The notes: generated from the sequence alone by a model not told the origin. Numbered from the stretch's first letter, positions 1-10,039 are shown. The stretch is 64,000 nt of DNA from Sipunculus nudus (GCA_026874595.1 CM049310.1:38081558-38145557), one strand, 5' to 3'. Translations and numbers: made by a program.

Positions 1-8
1 TTACTTAG

Positions 9-13
9 GGTTG
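9..13. repeat. 5' target-site duplication GGTTG
   Basis: GGTTG immediately precedes the 5' LTR and is repeated exactly after the 3' LTR at 4728-4732. Confidence 0.9.
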
Positions 14-183
14 TGTAATGATCACATAGTTAATATTTGGTAACCTTTTAAAGAAAGCATCTTGTTTATAGTAAGCCGTGAGGGCACCAGGGGGCAGCAC
101 ATATACTTCCTGTATCTTGCTGGATAAAACACATGTGGCTAGACTTGGTGTTGTGACTTTATCGGCCTGCATCTATCAACACA
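14..183 (+). repeat. 5' LTR (170 bp) of the first gypsy element
   Basis: Starts TGTAATGATC and ends CAACACA, the canonical TG...CA LTR boundaries. It differs from the 3' LTR at two positions. The LTR must carry the promoter and polyadenylation signals of the element, but I see no clear TATA box or AATAAA. Confidence 0.95.
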
Positions 184-201
184 TGGTGTCAGAATATGGA
201 T
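184..201 (+). other. Primer-binding site, tRNA-Leu-like
   Basis: TGGTGTCAGAATATGG directly abuts the LTR. Its first 11-12 bases fit the complement of the 3' end of eukaryotic tRNA-Leu (TGGTGTCAGAAGTGGG, from general knowledge). The gag-pol ATG lies at 196, so an 18-nt site would overlap the start codon. Confidence 0.75.
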
Positions 202-3200
202 CACATCGAGGCACCCAACCCACTGAGCCTTGAAGGCAACCTGAATGAGAACTGGAATCTTTTCTACCAGGGATGGCAAATATATTTCGCATTAAAAACG
301 CATGGCCATGGGCATGGACTGGACTGTGATGACAAGTTCAAGGCCTCCCTGTTTCTCAAGTCTGTGGGCAAAGAAGCGTTCGAACTGTACAATACCTTCA
401 CTTGGGATAATGCCGGTGATGAGTGGAAGCTAGACAAAATAATAGAAAGATACAAATCATATTGTGCCGACAGGGATTCGGCAGCGATCCACGTGCAACG
501 TTTCTTCAACTGTCGTCAACAAGCAGGTCAGTCTAATGATTCATATATAAAGCAAGTGCAACACCTAGCAAAAAAGTGCCCGTTTACCCCAATCATGAAC
601 AATATGATAAAATGGAGGATTATGTGTGGTGTCCATAGTGAGCCCCTCAAAGAAAGACTCTTTAGAGAAAAGAATGACGTCACACTTAAACGTGTTATAC
701 AGATATGTAGGGTGGCTGAGGCTGCCACAAAACAGGCCAGAGAGCTTAGGGATACAGAGACAGTTACTGTCCAGGCAGTGAAAGGGTACAGTAAACAGAA
801 ATACAGCTCAAATAAGCCTGTCAACAGTGCTAGTGTTAGCACCAGTTTGAAATCCCGTTACCCCAGCAATAGAGATGCTAGGCCTAGGGGCTATAGTGGG
901 GGTAAGAGAGACTTTCAGTGTAACAGCTGTGGCTATACACATAGACCAAGGGCCTGTCCAGCTTATGGTAAAACCTGTAAGGGTTGTCAGGGGAAAAACC
1001 ACTTCATTAAAATGTGTCGCAGGTCTCAGGTGCACACAGTCAGTGCAGAACCAAACCAAGATTATACGTCTGGTTCTGAGGAATCGGATGGATTCACTAT
1101 TGACTCGGTGGACAGTAAAGATGCTGTGAATGCATCATGGATTATACCAATGACTATTGAAGGTGATACTGTGAATGTTAAGCTTGACACAGGTGCAAAT
1201 GTCAACATAATGAGCAAATCTACATATGACTGTTTGAGTAACAGGCCAAAGCTACAGTGTGCCGATGTGAGGCTGACAGCTTACGCAGGTAGTGACATAC
1301 CAGTGGCCGGCAAATGTGATGTCAAGGTCACACACAATGGCAGAACCTATCACACAGACTTTGTTATAACTCTGGCTAGTGTTCAATCCATTCTAGGAGT
1401 ACAGGACTGTGAGAGGCTTGGTCTCATAAAACGTACATGGGAAGTCACTTTAGATAGTAGGCCTAAGCACAGTGCAGAAACTGACAATACTGCCAGTCTT
1501 GATGACAAAGTAGATTTGAGGTCCCAAGCAATAAACAGGTTTCCTGATGTTTTTAAGGGTCTAGGATGCCTACCTGGCACACACACAATTCAGATGGATC
1601 CAGATAGTCAACCAGTCATAGAAGCTTGTCGCAAAATACCGTTTGCCCTTCATAGCGAAGTCAAGACCGAACTTAAGCGGATGGAGGACGCTGGTGTCAT
1701 AACAAAGGTGACAGAGCCAACTGACTGGGTCAGTGCACTTGTAGTCGTTAGAAAGAAAACAGGAGGTCTGAGACTGTGCATGGACCCAAAGAATTTAAAT
1801 AGAGCCATAAGACGAGAACACTACAAAATGCCCAGCCGAGAGGAAATTATGGCTAAGTTTGCTAACAAGAAATACTTCACAAAACTGGATGCCAAACATG
1901 GCTTTTGGCAGATACGCCTAGACGATCAGTCATCAAAACAGTGCACTGTCGCGACGCCATTCGGACGGTACAGATTCTTACGGCTTCCGTTCGGAATTCG
2001 GTCAGCACCGGAAGTGTTTCACCGAATCGTACACGAATTATTCGACGATATACCAAATGTCGATACCAGCATGGATGACATTGTGATCTCCGGCAGTACA
2101 GAGGCTGAACATGACATCACGCTGTGGAAAGTCCTAGAGAGATGTCGCGAGAAAGGCTTGACTTTAGGCCTAGATAAATGTCAGTTCAGGCTGCCAGAGA
2201 TAGTGTTCATAGGAGACCTGCTAACAAAGGATGGCCTTCAGCCTGACCCCGAAAAGGTCAAGGCCATTAACCAGATGCCAAGGCCCACTTGCCTCCGAGA
2301 AATACAGCAGTTTATGGGCATGGTGACTTTTCTTGCTAAATTTGTTCCGGATCTCTCCACCAGGGCGGCACCACTAAACAAGCTCAGAGAGAAAGACATA
2401 GCCTGGACCTGGGAGGATGAGCATGAAAAAGCATGGACAGATCTCAAAAACATTGTCAAAAGCTCGCCAGTGTTACAATACTACGATGCCAGCAAAGAGA
2501 CATTGATATCAAGCGACGCGTCAAAAGCAGGCCTGGGTGCAGTATTGCTACAGAAACATGATGAAAAATGGCTGCCAGTAGCCTATGCCTCCAGAGCAAT
2601 GACCAAGACAGAAATTAGATATGCCCAGATAGAAAAAGAGGCATTAGCGATGGCATATGCATGTGAGCGCTTTGACCAATATGTATACGGGAAAACATTC
2701 CAGATCGAGACAGACCACAAGCCGCTTGTGGCAATTTTCACCAAACCATTGTATGACTGTCCAGCTAGGATCCAGCGATTCCGCTTGAGATTGCAGAAAT
2801 ATGACTTCACTTTGTCGTATACACCCGGTCGACACATGTTAGTGGCCGACGCATTGTCGAGGAATTATAATTCACAAGAAACCCCCATCAGTAGCACAGA
2901 AGATGATGTGCGGGCATTCGTTGATCATGTGATTGCTACTGTGCCAATAGTAGACAACAAACTACAGGATATACGCGAAGCGACATCCAGAGATGCTGAG
3001 ATGAAGCAACTAACAGATATCATCTTGAACGGCTGGCCTCAGACCAGAAAGCGTTGTCCCGGCATTACTGCAGATTACTGGAGTTATCGCGATGAAGTAA
3101 CAGTGCTAGAAGGACTGCTCTTTAAAGGGACAAGAATAATCATACCTAGTTGTATGCGTGCCGGTATACTGCAGAAGATACATGTGGGACATTTGGGCCA

Positions 3201-4287
3201 GGAAAAATGTAAACGCCGAGCACGACAATCAGTGTTTTGGCCCAGGATCAATCAAGAAATCGAGGCCATGGTGAACAAATGCACAGAATGTATCACCAAC
3301 AGAAGTAAACAACAGGCTGAACCATTGCAGCAGCACCCGGTGGCAACCGCACCATGGGAAAAAGTGGCTACCGATTTATTCGAGTTCGACCAGAAAAACT
3401 ACATCGTAGTGACTGATTATTATTCCAACTACCCGGAGGTAGCATCGCTATCCAATACTAGCAGTGGTCAAGTTATCACAGCACTTAAGAAGATATTCTC
3501 AAGGCATGGGGTGCCACTCGTTGTTTTTAGTGATAACGGATCGTGCTACTCGAGTGACAAGTTTACCAGATTCGCCCAAGAATGGGATTTCAGACATGAG
3601 ACCTCCAGCCCACACCATCCAGCATCTAATGGGCTGGCAGAAAACGCCGTCAAAATCGTCAAAAATATCCTTAAGAAAGCTAAAGCCAGCGGTGAGGATC
3701 CCCTCATGGGTCTCATGATATATCGTAGCACTCCCCTTGAATCGGGCTACTCGCCTAGCCAGCTGCTTATGAACCGTTCTATTCGCACTAACCTACCTGA
3801 TGGACGACAACTCCGACAGCCTAAGGCCAGTGCAGTGTTACATCATAAACAAGCCACCAAGCACAAACAAAAGAAATACTTCGATCGCAAGGCCAGTAAG
3901 CGCCCATTAAACCGACTGGCGCCAGGTGACACGGTACGAATCCGCACGTCTCATCAACAGGACTGGTCGGAGAGAGGAGAAGTGATGAGAGAAGTGAGCC
4001 CTAGATCATACTTAGTCAGGTCTGAAAACGGCTCACAGTACAGGAGAAACCGCAGGCATATAATGAAAACAGCAGAAACGCCGCTTTCCACATACACCCA
4101 GATTGACTGTGAACCACCAGATGATTTGCAGTCAGAAACGTCAGCCCTGGAACCAGTTCCATTACCATCAGCAGCCAATACCCAGCAGCAGCAGAGACCA
4201 CCAGTGCCACCAAGACCGAACAAACCATGGGTCACGAGGGCAGGTCGGACGAGCAGACCACCTACCAGGCTGATAGAGACTCAGTAA
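196..4287 (+). CDS. Gag-pol polyprotein of Ty3/gypsy retrotransposon
   Basis: A 1363-residue polyprotein in one frame that makes the capsid-like Gag and the enzymes of retrotransposition. Residues 1-230 are Gag-like. Residues 242-273 hold two zinc knuckles (CX2CX3HX4C and CX2CX4HX4C). An aspartic protease has DTGA at 331-334. In reverse transcriptase, YFTKLDAKHGFWQIRL and LPFGIRSAPEVF are clear, but the catalytic box reads SMDD (625-628) instead of YxDD. RNase H has D774 and TDHKPL (D840). Integrase has an HHCC zinc finger (H996, H999, C1029, C1032) and a DD35E triad D1060/D1113/E1149. The C-terminus is proline-rich with no obvious chromodomain. There is no stop or frameshift. The start is the first ATG after the LTR. 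Gag and Pol share one frame, so Gag excess would need proteolysis or another mechanism. Confidence 0.95.
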   Translation: MDHIEAPNPLSLEGNLNENWNLFYQGWQIYFALKTHGHGHGLDCDDKFKASLFLKSVGKEAFELYNTFTWDNAGDEWKLDKIIERYKSYCADRDSAAIHVQRFFNCRQQAGQSNDSYIKQVQHLAKKCPFTPIMNNMIKWRIMCGVHSEPLKERLFREKNDVTLKRVIQICRVAEAATKQARELRDTETVTVQAVKGYSKQKYSSNKPVNSASVSTSLKSRYPSNRDARPRGYSGGKRDFQCNSCGYTHRPRACPAYGKTCKGCQGKNHFIKMCRRSQVHTVSAEPNQDYTSGSEESDGFTIDSVDSKDAVNASWIIPMTIEGDTVNVKLDTGANVNIMSKSTYDCLSNRPKLQCADVRLTAYAGSDIPVAGKCDVKVTHNGRTYHTDFVITLASVQSILGVQDCERLGLIKRTWEVTLDSRPKHSAETDNTASLDDKVDLRSQAINRFPDVFKGLGCLPGTHTIQMDPDSQPVIEACRKIPFALHSEVKTELKRMEDAGVITKVTEPTDWVSALVVVRKKTGGLRLCMDPKNLNRAIRREHYKMPSREEIMAKFANKKYFTKLDAKHGFWQIRLDDQSSKQCTVATPFGRYRFLRLPFGIRSAPEVFHRIVHELFDDIPNVDTSMDDIVISGSTEAEHDITLWKVLERCREKGLTLGLDKCQFRLPEIVFIGDLLTKDGLQPDPEKVKAINQMPRPTCLREIQQFMGMVTFLAKFVPDLSTRAAPLNKLREKDIAWTWEDEHEKAWTDLKNIVKSSPVLQYYDASKETLISSDASKAGLGAVLLQKHDEKWLPVAYASRAMTKTEIRYAQIEKEALAMAYACERFDQYVYGKTFQIETDHKPLVAIFTKPLYDCPARIQRFRLRLQKYDFTLSYTPGRHMLVADALSRNYNSQETPISSTEDDVRAFVDHVIATVPIVDNKLQDIREATSRDAEMKQLTDIILNGWPQTRKRCPGITADYWSYRDEVTVLEGLLFKGTRIIIPSCMRAGILQKIHVGHLGQEKCKRRARQSVFWPRINQEIEAMVNKCTECITNRSKQQAEPLQQHPVATAPWEKVATDLFEFDQKNYIVVTDYYSNYPEVASLSNTSSGQVITALKKIFSRHGVPLVVFSDNGSCYSSDKFTRFAQEWDFRHETSSPHHPASNGLAENAVKIVKNILKKAKASGEDPLMGLMIYRSTPLESGYSPSQLLMNRSIRTNLPDGRQLRQPKASAVLHHKQATKHKQKKYFDRKASKRPLNRLAPGDTVRIRTSHQQDWSERGEVMREVSPRSYLVRSENGSQYRRNRRHIMKTAETPLSTYTQIDCEPPDDLQSETSALEPVPLPSAANTQQQQRPPVPPRPNKPWVTRAGRTSRPPTRLIETQ

Positions 4288-4545
4288 AATTGTTTAATAA
4301 TAATGATAGGCCACACTCTGTAACTGCCCCTCTTTTATTTAGTTCATTAATAATATGTAACATGTTTAATATATATCATGCAAGATTACATGCCGGACAT
4401 GTAATACTGACTAATTTGCAATAATTGTAATAACATGAAGATTTCATATTTATGCGAGTACACAGTTAACACAAGATAAAAACAACGTTCAGACTTTTAA
4501 CACTATAGCTTAATACCGATATTATCACTTGCATGCTTAAAACCT

Positions 4546-4557
4546 GAAAGGGGAAGA
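4546..4557 (+). other. Polypurine tract
   Basis: GAAAGGGGAAGA lies directly upstream of the 3' LTR, where plus-strand DNA synthesis is primed. The 260 bases between the gag-pol stop and this tract are non-coding. Confidence 0.85.
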
Positions 4558-4727
4558 TGTAATGATCACATAGTTAATATTTGGTAACCTTTTAAAGAAA
4601 GCATCTTGTTTATAGTAAGCCGTTAGGGCACCAGGGGGCAGCACATATACTTCCTGTATCTTGCTGGATAAAACACATGTGACTAGACTTGGTGTTGTGA
4701 CTTTATCGGCCTGCATCTATCAACACA
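4558..4727 (+). repeat. 3' LTR (170 bp) of the first gypsy element
   Basis: Same length as the 5' LTR with two substitutions, and the same TG...CA ends. GGTTG follows at 4728-4732. Confidence 0.95.
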
Positions 4728-4732
4728 GGTTG

Positions 4733-5186
4733 TCACACAATATAACATGCATAACATCATTACTGACCAATCAGACGTTGTACAGAACCCAACGTATACT
4801 GTGTTCCTTTCGACACCTGTTATGATGTAAATCACAATTTATGACTTCACTCTTGGACATCAATTTCTGCTTGTACCAGACACAGCTCTGGCCAACTAAC
4901 ACTTTTACTTATATTAATGTATAAACTGCCGTAACGTATCGCGTTCACAATTTTGTCAACAGCGGCAAGTCTGCGACGAACCTGTACACTGCTCACGTGA
5001 CATGTTAAACATATTATCTCATTCGTGAAGCACCGTACATCTGTGCTGACCACCGACGTATTAATACTGTGTGTTCTGGAAACAGAACATGAACAAAACA
5101 GCTGTACCGAGTAATAATCCTGTTTTAGCGTTTTAGGCTGTATGTAAACGAGTGTGGAAACTTTGGAAGAAAGAAATAATACAAAC

Positions 5187-5187
<1 letters not shown>
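4733..5187. other. Intergenic, no gene seen
   Basis: No recognisable coding sequence. Short open frames on both strands show no domain or splice context. Confidence 0.6.

Positions 5188-5241
<54 letters not shown>
5188..5241. repeat. (TA)n microsatellite
   Basis: About 27 uninterrupted TA dinucleotides. Confidence 0.97.
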
Positions 5242-5244
<3 letters not shown>

Positions 5245-6621
5245 AGTTATTTCAAAATTATTAATACGAGTTTAATATATATTAATATAATTTTCTGGAA
5301 CTCCCTGACAGATTCGTGGTGTGTTCGGACATAAAATTTGCAATGCTTAGGGGAGGACTTACACACGATAGTTGGATGGCCAATTACCCCTAGACTGACC
5401 CAGTCGATGACATGGTTAAGACTAAATTCCTCCCACTGACAGACCCATCATACTTGTTTTTGCTGTGTCGCTACGCTTAGAACAGGTACTTAACTGTTAA
5501 AACTTTGTTGTTTGGTGATACCGAAAAGAACCAAAAATATAATATCAAAATATTCGAACGAGTCTTATTATTCATTACTAAGACAAATCGTTTCAAAACA
5601 TAATAAAGTATCTTAATAAACAAACAGGAGAACAAAAATTAATTACAAACGGCAGAAGGCAACACATATATCAAAACATAATCTCCACTATATCTCATCC
5701 ACCAACCCCATATCGCAGTAAACACACACGATATTAATATAATCAACACTTCAACCATTACCATCTGCAAACAACTCATTATATGCTCCTCTAAATTGGT
5801 GATCTCAGTGAATTAACATCTGTCTGTATTATATGGGAAAGGGCAAACCTAAGCCCTTGGGCTTGCGCCCAAATCCTTTTGATTCACTTCTTGTATTCTT
5901 GTATTATCACTGTATGTTTATTGCATTCTTTTGTATCGATAAAATCTTTCAAACAGGTACTGCCACCTCGTGATAAATTAAAATAACTAAATAACGGCTG
6001 TCTTGTCGACTAGTTACATCTATCGGTACATTGGATAACGTTTAATTTTTACGCAGGGCTAAGTAACCCCGAGCACGCCTTGAACCTGAGTTCATTGATT
6101 GTGACAAGGAATGTGGTGTCTCCGAATGCCGTCCGAGTGTGCACAAATATCTGTTTTGCTTTTACTGCTGGTATACAATTGGCCAGGAACGAGAGCGAGA
6201 AGTACTCTGCATGAGTCTATAGTACGAGCTTAAACGCTTGCATTACGTGTTAGTACGAGTTCAGCACGACTACAGGGCGTTTCTGGATGATGGGGATTCC
6301 TTGCGTTTTGGCTGCCAAGTCAGGCATGCTTAATTTTGTAGAGAAGAAATGTCAGAGCCAGTCATTGTTGACAAGAGGCGGTTACCACTACGGATTATAC
6401 AACATCTCTCGGAATCATAGGCGGCAAATCTGGGGAGGGGGGTGGCTGAGGGGTGGGTTGGGGGGGGGGGGGCACATTGCACATTTGGGGGGGGGGGGGG
6501 GGGAAGAGCTCTATGATGGAAAACATAAGGAGTACCAGTATTTCTCAGTACAGTTAGTATATATTCTCCTTTACAGGACTGTAATAGACTACCCCCTCTC
6601 CATATCAACCCCATAAGTTCG

Positions 6622-6623
<2 letters not shown>
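5242..6623. other. Intergenic, AT-rich, with poly-G runs
   Basis: No gene recognised. Long poly-G runs lie at about 6459-6470 and 6488-6502, just downstream of AGGCGGCAAATCTGGGG, a wording common at the ends of short hAT-like repeats. No partner terminus was found, so it is not called as an element. The apparent open frames over the G runs are compositional. Confidence 0.6.

Positions 6624-6663
<40 letters not shown>
6624..6663. repeat. (TA)n microsatellite
   Basis: About 20 TA units, immediately upstream of the MITE at 6681. Confidence 0.95.
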
Positions 6664-6666
<3 letters not shown>

Positions 6667-6680
6667 GAATAAATATATAT

Positions 6681-6948
6681 CAGGGCCGTCGTCTCGGGGG
6701 GGGGGGGGCCATTTGAGGTGCAAAAAATATTGCAAAGTTGATATATTTTTTTTCTAAGTAAGCATTAACCAATAAATTACAGCAAAAATGTACCAGAATG
6801 CAGTAGTATACATACATTTTTTTTTAATTTTCCACACCGTGGGACACTCCCTCCCATACCCTTCCCCTTCGGGGGCTATGTCCCCCGGCATCCGCTTAAT
6901 TACTGCCCCCCCCCCCCCCCCCCGCCATTTTGGTCAGGCTACGGCCCA

Positions 6949-6949
<1 letters not shown>
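6681..6949. mobile_element. hAT-like MITE with poly-G subtermini
   Basis: The left end reads CAGGGCCGTCGTCTC followed by a G run. The right end, reverse-complemented, reads TTGGGCCGTAGCC and is followed by its own G run. The shared GGGCCGT core with a G run 15-30 bp inside each end suggests a short non-autonomous terminal-inverted-repeat element. Both ends sit in TA-rich sequence, so a target duplication cannot be read. No coding capacity. Confidence 0.5.
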
Positions 6950-6979
<30 letters not shown>

Positions 6980-7042
6980 AATCAATATAGGTTCATTACC
7001 TTGCGTCAACAGAGGGCTCGATCCGTTAAACAGAGAGCATAG

Positions 7043-7129
7043 ATAATGTAATATATATCAAACAGTCCGAGAGTTCATGTTCAAAAATCGAACATGAGCT
7101 GAACTCTCGGACTGTTTGATATATATTAC

Positions 7130-7134
<5 letters not shown>
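7043..7134. repeat. Near-perfect long hairpin
   Basis: Arm 7043-7082 pairs with 7090-7134 around a 7-nt loop. The pairing is complete apart from five extra bases (AGCTC class) in the second arm. The outer end merges into (TA)n. No coding sequence. Confidence 0.85.

Positions 7135-7170
<36 letters not shown>
7133..7170. repeat. (TA)n microsatellite
   Basis: Separates the hairpin from the truncated 5' end of the LINE pseudogene. Confidence 0.95.
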
Positions 7171-7171
<1 letters not shown>

Positions 7172-7173
<2 letters not shown>

Positions 7174-8880
7174 GAAAGAATCAATGCCAGACAAAATGAT
7201 AAGTGCCTTCATAACGCCACTTCTAAAGAAACCTACGCTTGATCACGCCATCTTGAAAAACTATCGACCGATCTCAAATCTGGCTTTCCTTTCAAAAGTG
7301 GTTGAAAAGGTGGTGGCTTGCCCCTTGAAGGAACACCTGAGCCAGCATTGTCTTCTTGAGCAAATGCAATCTGCTTACCGAGAGTACCATTCAACAGAAA
7401 CAGCCGTATTTACAGTACAGTCAGAAATCAATGCTGCTGTAGATAACAAGTGCGTAGCTGTTCTAATGTTACTGGCCCTCTCCGCCGCATGTGATACTAT
7501 CGATCACCAAGTCTTTCTGCGGAGACTCAATAACACGTTCGGTGTCCAAGGAGATGCATTGAACAGGTTCAGATCTTACCTGAGGGGTAGGACTCAGTCT
7601 GTACTGGTAAAAGGTGCGACTTCCAAGCCCGGTGCCTTTGACTACGGCGTTCCCAAAGGCTCAGTTTTGGGACCTCTGCTTTTCACTTGTCACACCTCTC
7701 CCCTCGGCAACATCATTGAGAAACATGGCCTCAGTAGACACTTATACGCGGATGATTCCAACTGTGGTTTAAACCGCCCACTGAGACTATTCAGGCCATT
7801 TCTTCCGTTGAAGCCTGCGTGGTAGATGTTAGGTCATTGATGCAGAGCAATTTTCTGCGGATAAAGATGATAACACTGAACTCATCATCTTTTGTGATGG
7901 TACAAGTTGGCACAATTACCAGATATAAAGGTGAGAGTTGGAGATACAACCATCACTCCGAGTGTCTATGCAAGGAACCTTTGAGTAACATATGATTGTA
8001 ACATGTCCATGGAGACTCACATCAGCTCAGTATGTAAAAGCACCTTCCTGCAGATGCGGAACATTTCCCACATCAGGAAATACCTAACATCATCTGCCCT
8101 CAAGACTCTCATACAGGCAAATCTGACATCCAGACTTGACTATGCCAGCTCTCTGTTATATGACCTCCCACAACATGCTAATAGTCGCCTACAAAGGGTA
8201 CAGAATACAGCGGCTAGGATCAGTAAAAGGGCAAGTCGTTCTGACAGCATAACCCTTGTGTTAGCCGACCTTCACATGCTGCCTATCCAGAGCCGCATTA
8301 GATACAAAGTGTTGCTGTTAACATTTAAGGGTTTGCTGGGAAATGTTCCAGGTTACATTGCCAATATGTTACAACAATAACAACCTACCAGGTCCCTACG
8401 CTCATCCAGCGGTAACTTTCTAATTATGCCAAAAACCAGTTTAAGGTATTCGGGTGGCAGGACCTTCTAGTATGCCTCAACGCATGAGTGGAATTCCTAA
8501 CCGGATGCCATCCGAAAAGTTGAAAGTCTGAGTGCCTTTAGAAAGGTTTCAAAAACATACCTGTTTATATGTGCCATTGACTAAACTAGATCATGCGATG
8601 AATTTTTTTCTAGCTGGTCAGTTTCTAAGGACATTATGCCACAATTATAAAAAAAATTACATCCAGCAGGAAAACTCACATAAGGTGAAATATCATATTT
8701 TAGTTTATTATTATTATTTATTTTCGATTCTAGTATTTTAGCTAACATTTTCTATTCATGTATAAATTCATGGTGTGTAATTTTAATATTACACTTACCA
8801 CTTATTTGTAAAGCGCTTTAGAGCATGCTCTCTGTGTGAATTTTGCGCTATAGAAATGCATGTATAATAAATAATAATAT
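7172..8880 (+). pseudogene. Decayed CR1/L2-like LINE, RT to 3' tail
   Basis: The 3' part of a non-LTR retrotransposon ORF2. Frame 7172-7825 shows LKNYRPISNLAFLSKVVEKV, QSAYREYHSTETAV, ACDTIDH, GVPKGSVLGPLLF and the catalytic YADD box, all typical of CR1/L2-group reverse transcriptase. Frame-shifted coding remnants at 7826-8002 (NTELIIF, VRVGDTTITPS) lead to frame 8003-8380 (TLIQANLTSRLDYASSLLYD, LPIQSRIRYKVLLLTFK), the family's usual C-terminal region. Decayed codons continue to about 8590. The tail has GTAAAGCGCTTTAGAGC and TTTTGCGCTATAGAAATG followed by TAATAATA repeats, a common 3' end in this group. The endonuclease and 5' part are missing. Several stops and frameshifts make it inactive. 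Confidence 0.88.
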
Positions 8881-8895
8881 ATTTATATATATGCA

Positions 8896-8898
<3 letters not shown>

Positions 8899-8944
<46 letters not shown>
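8899..8944. repeat. (TA)n microsatellite, left border of element A
   Basis: About 23 TA units between the LINE tail and the left inverted terminus of element A. Confidence 0.95.
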
Positions 8945-8947
<3 letters not shown>

Positions 8948-9981
8948 AAGGCCCAGATCCCGATCGGGACCAATCGCCGATGGGTCCAGACCAGATCCCG
9001 ATCGGGACTGGTCCAGCCCTTGTCCAGACCAGATCCCGATCAAACCAATCGGGAATTGGTCCAGACCAAATCTCGATCGGGATCTGGGCTGGACCAATAA
9101 CTGATTGATCCAGACCAAATCCCGATCAGGATTAAGTCTGGTCTAAACCCTGATCGAGATCTGGTCTGGACCAGTTCCTGATTGAGATTCCATGGCAGAC
9201 TAGAGCAGGCTTTTGGCTAAATATTATATTCCATAAGGTTAAGACATGAAAATAATAAACCAAGTTGAGTAAAAAATATAATTTTATATATATTAATATA
9301 TGTAATAAGAACATGAATATATACATATATTTAGTTGAAAATGTTGATAAGAGAAGTTATAAATTGTTGGTTTTCATGAAATCAGGACTTTTCATTTGAA
9401 TGTAAGCTGTTAATGAGTTGATACAAGTTAAGAATATCCATATTTGAAAACTGGGGACTGAAAACTTCAAATGATACTTAACTTGTCATATATGTCATCC
9501 ATCTAACAATTTATTCTACCTACAAAACGCATCAAATATATACACTTATTTACACAGTGAGTCAGTTTAAACTAGTTCAATTGTTATATATAAATTTGAA
9601 TAACCAATCTGATGAAAATACTGGAAATAATTATTCAACTTGAAAAATAATACAAGGACTTGAAAAATAATTACAATAAATATAATCACTCAATAAATTC
9701 TAACTTAAATATTAATTAAGTTATTAAGATAGAATAATTAACACTGGCTACAAACTAAATTAAAATTTGTCATTACTTATTAAGTTATAATTTCAGACAT
9801 CCTGTCAGGGACATAGGCCTGCTCTGCATCTAGGTCTGGGCTGTCCTGAACCTTGATAAGTTCAGACTGGAACTCATTCTCTTTCCTAAAAGTTAATGAT
9901 CGGAATTTAGGCTGGACCAAATCCTGATCGGCATCTGGTCCGGACCAATTGGCGATTGGTCCAGATCGGGATCTGGGCCTT

Positions 9982-9984
<3 letters not shown>
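8945..9984. mobile_element. Element A: (TA)n-bounded inverted-repeat element
   Basis: A 1040-bp unit with terminal inverted repeats beginning GTCAAGGCCCAGATCCCGAT. The first 21 bases are identical at both ends, and about 43 bases match with four mismatches. Uninterrupted (TA)n lies directly outside both ends. The left 250 bp contain about seven degenerate GATC-centred palindromes of the type ATCCCGATCGGGA spaced 25-40 bp; the right end has about three. The interior (9200-9890) is AT-rich and non-coding. Ends and layout recur in element B. Superfamily unknown; non-autonomous. Confidence 0.75.

Positions 9985-10036
<52 letters not shown>
9985..10036. repeat. (TA)n microsatellite, right border of element A
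   Basis: About 26 TA units directly outside the right terminus of element A. Confidence 0.95.

Positions 10037-10039
<3 letters not shown>

Larger units (their letters stand above)
14..4727 (+). mobile_element. Near-intact Ty3/gypsy LTR retrotransposon
   Basis: A complete 4.7-kb LTR retrotransposon. Two direct 170-bp LTRs enclose a primer-binding site, one uninterrupted gag-pol frame and a polypurine tract. The 5-bp direct repeat GGTTG flanks it at 9-13 and 4728-4732, which marks a clean integration. I count two substitutions between the LTRs (GTGAGG/GTTAGG and TGTGGC/TGTGAC), about 98.8% identity, so the insertion is young. Domain order is PR-RT-RNaseH-IN, the usual Ty3/gypsy order. The lineage (perhaps Mag/SURL-like) is inferred from the tRNA-Leu-type primer site and overall layout, not from a tree. 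Confidence 0.95.

Noticed and set aside
875-1129. Alternative-frame open reading frames within gag-pol of the first element
   Set aside because: They overlap the intact polyprotein on the same or opposite strand and carry no motif. They are shadows of the real frame.
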